The notes under the pieces are model-generated. The model saw nothing but the letters and a program-made list of their open reading frames with translations. It was not told the origin of the DNA and did not search any database. The position numbers and the translations under genes were made by a program. Shown here piece by piece: positions 62,683 through 64,000 of a stretch of DNA of 64,000 nt (within the stretch, counting starts at the first letter, position 1; each line of letters starts with the position of its first letter). Source of the stretch: Herbaspirillum sp. ASV7 (GTDB lineage: Bacteria > Pseudomonadota > Gammaproteobacteria > Burkholderiales > Burkholderiaceae_D). The DNA is taken from positions 1-64,000 of the forward strand of contig NZ_JAELUH010000016.1 of the NCBI RefSeq assembly GCF_016429215.1. The letters run 5' to 3'.

Positions 62683-64000
62683 ATGCTCAAGACGCTTTAC
62701 GACAAACTCTGGGAGTCGCACGTCGTTCATACGGAAGATGACGGTACCGCCATCCTGTATATCGACCGCCATCTGCTCCACGAAGTGACCAGCCCGCAAG
62801 CCTTCGAAGGCCTCAAGCTAGCCGGTCGTCAACCCTGGCGCAACTCGGCCAACCTGATGGTGGCCGACCACAACGTCCCCACCACCGACCGCGCCCACGG
62901 CATCGCCGACCCGATCTCGCGCCTGCAGGTCGAGACGCTGGATGGCAACGCCAAGGAATACAACCTGACGTACTTCGGCATGAACGACAAGCGTCAGGGC
63001 ATCGTGCACGTGATCGGCCCCGAGCAGGGCGCCACGCTGCCGGGCATGACGGTGGTCTGCGGTGACTCGCACACCTCCACCCACGGCGCCTTCGCCGCGC
63101 TGGCCCATGGCATCGGTACCTCCGAAGTGGAGCACGTGCTGGCCACCCAGACGCTGCTGGCGCGCAAGTCCAAGTCCATGCTGGTGCAGGTCGACGGCGC
63201 ACTGCCGGCCGGCGTCACCGCCAAGGACATCGTGCTGGCCGTCATCGGCAAGATCGGCACGGCCGGTGGTACCGGTTATGCGATCGAATTCGCCGGCTCG
63301 ACCATCCGTTCGCTGTCCATGGAAGGCCGCATGACGGTCTGCAACATGGCCATCGAAGCCGGTGCCCGTGCTGGCATGGTGGCCTTCGATGACACCACGC
63401 TCAATTACCTCAAGGGCCGTCCCTATTCGCCCTCGGGCCCGCACTGGGAGCGTGCCGTGAGCTACTGGCGCACGCTGCATTCCGACCAGGGCGCCAAGTT
63501 CGACATGGTCGTGACCCTCAATGCCGCCGAGATCAAGCCGCAAGTCACCTGGGGCACCTCGCCCGAGATGGTGGTGGCTGTCGACGCCCGCGTACCCGAT
63601 CCCGACAAGGAAAAGGACCCGACCAAGCGCGATGGCATGGAAAAGGCCCTGGCCTACATGGCCCTGAAGCCCAATACCCCGATCGAGGATATCCGGATCG
63701 ACAAGGTCTTCATCGGTTCCTGCACCAACTCGCGCATCGAAGACCTGCGCGAGGCGGCCAAGGTGGTGCGCGGCAAGTTCCGCGCCTCCAACGTCAAGCT
63801 GGCGATGGTGGTGCCGGGCTCCGGCCTGGTCAAGGAGCAGGCCGAGCGTGAAGGTCTGGACAAGATCTTCCGCGACGCCGGCTTCGAATGGCGTGAGCCG
63901 GGCTGCTCCATGTGCCTGGCCATGAACGCCGACCGTCTGGAACCGGGCGAGCGCTGTGCCTCGACGTCGAATCGCAATTTCGAAGGTCGTCAGGGCGCCG
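62683..64000 (+). CDS. leuC: 3-isopropylmalate dehydratase large subunit, 3' end missing
   Basis: 439 codons are present, about 30 short of a typical LeuC, because the window ends. It isomerises 2- to 3-isopropylmalate in leucine synthesis, together with LeuD. The iron-sulfur ligands are visible as Cys in GSCTNSR and in [11 protein letters not shown]. Other family blocks are [31 protein letters not shown] and [11 protein letters not shown]. An in-frame ATG at 62635 would add 16 residues, but a -10-like CATAAT at 62626-62631 lies just before it, so 62683 is preferred. Confidence 0.96.
   Translation, partial: MLKTLYDKLWESHVVHTEDDGTAILYIDRHLLHEVTSPQAFEGLKLAGRQPWRNSANLMVADHNVPTTDRAHGIADPISRLQVETLDGNAKEYNLTYFGMNDKRQGIVHVIGPEQGATLPGMTVVCGDSHTSTHGAFAALAHGIGTSEVEHVLATQTLLARKSKSMLVQVDGALPAGVTAKDIVLAVIGKIGTAGGTGYAIEFAGSTIRSLSMEGRMTVCNMAIEAGARAGMVAFDDTTLNYLKGRPYSPSGPHWERAVSYWRTLHSDQGAKFDMVVTLNAAEIKPQVTWGTSPEMVVAVDARVPDPDKEKDPTKRDGMEKALAYMALKPNTPIEDIRIDKVFIGSCTNSRIEDLREAAKVVRGKFRASNVKLAMVVPGSGLVKEQAEREGLDKIFRDAGFEWREPGCSMCLAMNADRLEPGERCASTSNRNFEGRQGA

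Overview
The window looks like the chromosome of a GC-rich betaproteobacterium of the Burkholderiales, most likely Oxalobacteraceae and Herbaspirillum-like. The evidence is the style of the housekeeping genes (aroC, leuC, gor, a DUF2069/WrbA pair), the abundance of ABC and MFS uptake systems, and many LysR and GntR/FCD regulators. This is inference from protein resemblance; no search was run. Bases 1-97 are not genomic: a poly-C run followed by an exact Nextera read-2 adapter, so the contig starts with a sequencing artefact.

Layout. 98-2705: an AT-richer accessory segment with two overlapping genes of unknown function (one cut by the contig end), an orphan DUF3396 (type VI immunity family) gene and a decayed coding remnant. 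2706-13116: a sugar or sugar-acid locus, with a MalK/MalF/MalG-type ABC transporter, a D-2-hydroxyacid dehydrogenase and an arabinonate-type IlvD/Edd dehydratase on the minus strand. It is divergent from an Ldh_2-family dehydrogenase and a FadR-type regulator, with two FCD-type operators between them. 13129-15140: an NlpC/P60 lipoprotein and an acetylornithine-type aminotransferase. The aminotransferase is preceded by what looks like an arginine-codon attenuator with a leaderless 22-residue leader peptide. 15286-23355: a ferredoxin-type reductase, an NAD-dependent epimerase-like protein, an SsuABC/TauABC-like importer, a CPA1 antiporter and small genes. 23613-36806: carboxylate-type uptake and catabolism, with OxlT, an aldo/keto reductase, MFS carriers, a DUF1445 protein, an M20 hydrolase, four regulators and an SDR. 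A toxin-antitoxin locus here has lost the core of its toxin.

36866-42597: a NarL-type two-component system next to an NrtA/CmpA-like binding protein, permease and ATPase, followed by cyanase (cynS). Together they suggest a cyanate uptake and degradation locus. 42687-47454: a TAXI-type membrane-anchored binding protein, a small ORF behind a strong LexA-type box, and divergent FbpC/FbpB-type iron transporter genes. 47531-64000: mostly core functions, namely glutathione reductase, phospholipase A, an MHYT-GGDEF-EAL protein, an FAD-linked oxidase, WrbA, a YihY protein, an Mpo1-like protein, a CBS protein, an LplT-PlsC fusion, chorismate synthase, an M48 lipoprotein peptidase and the start of leuC.

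The strongest leads for follow-up are the attenuator upstream of the aminotransferase (14989-15140), the paired FCD operators of the sugar-acid locus, the SOS box with its unknown small ORF, the broken toxin with retained antitoxin and perfect operator, and the cyanate locus. No rRNA, tRNA, CRISPR array or insertion sequence was seen.
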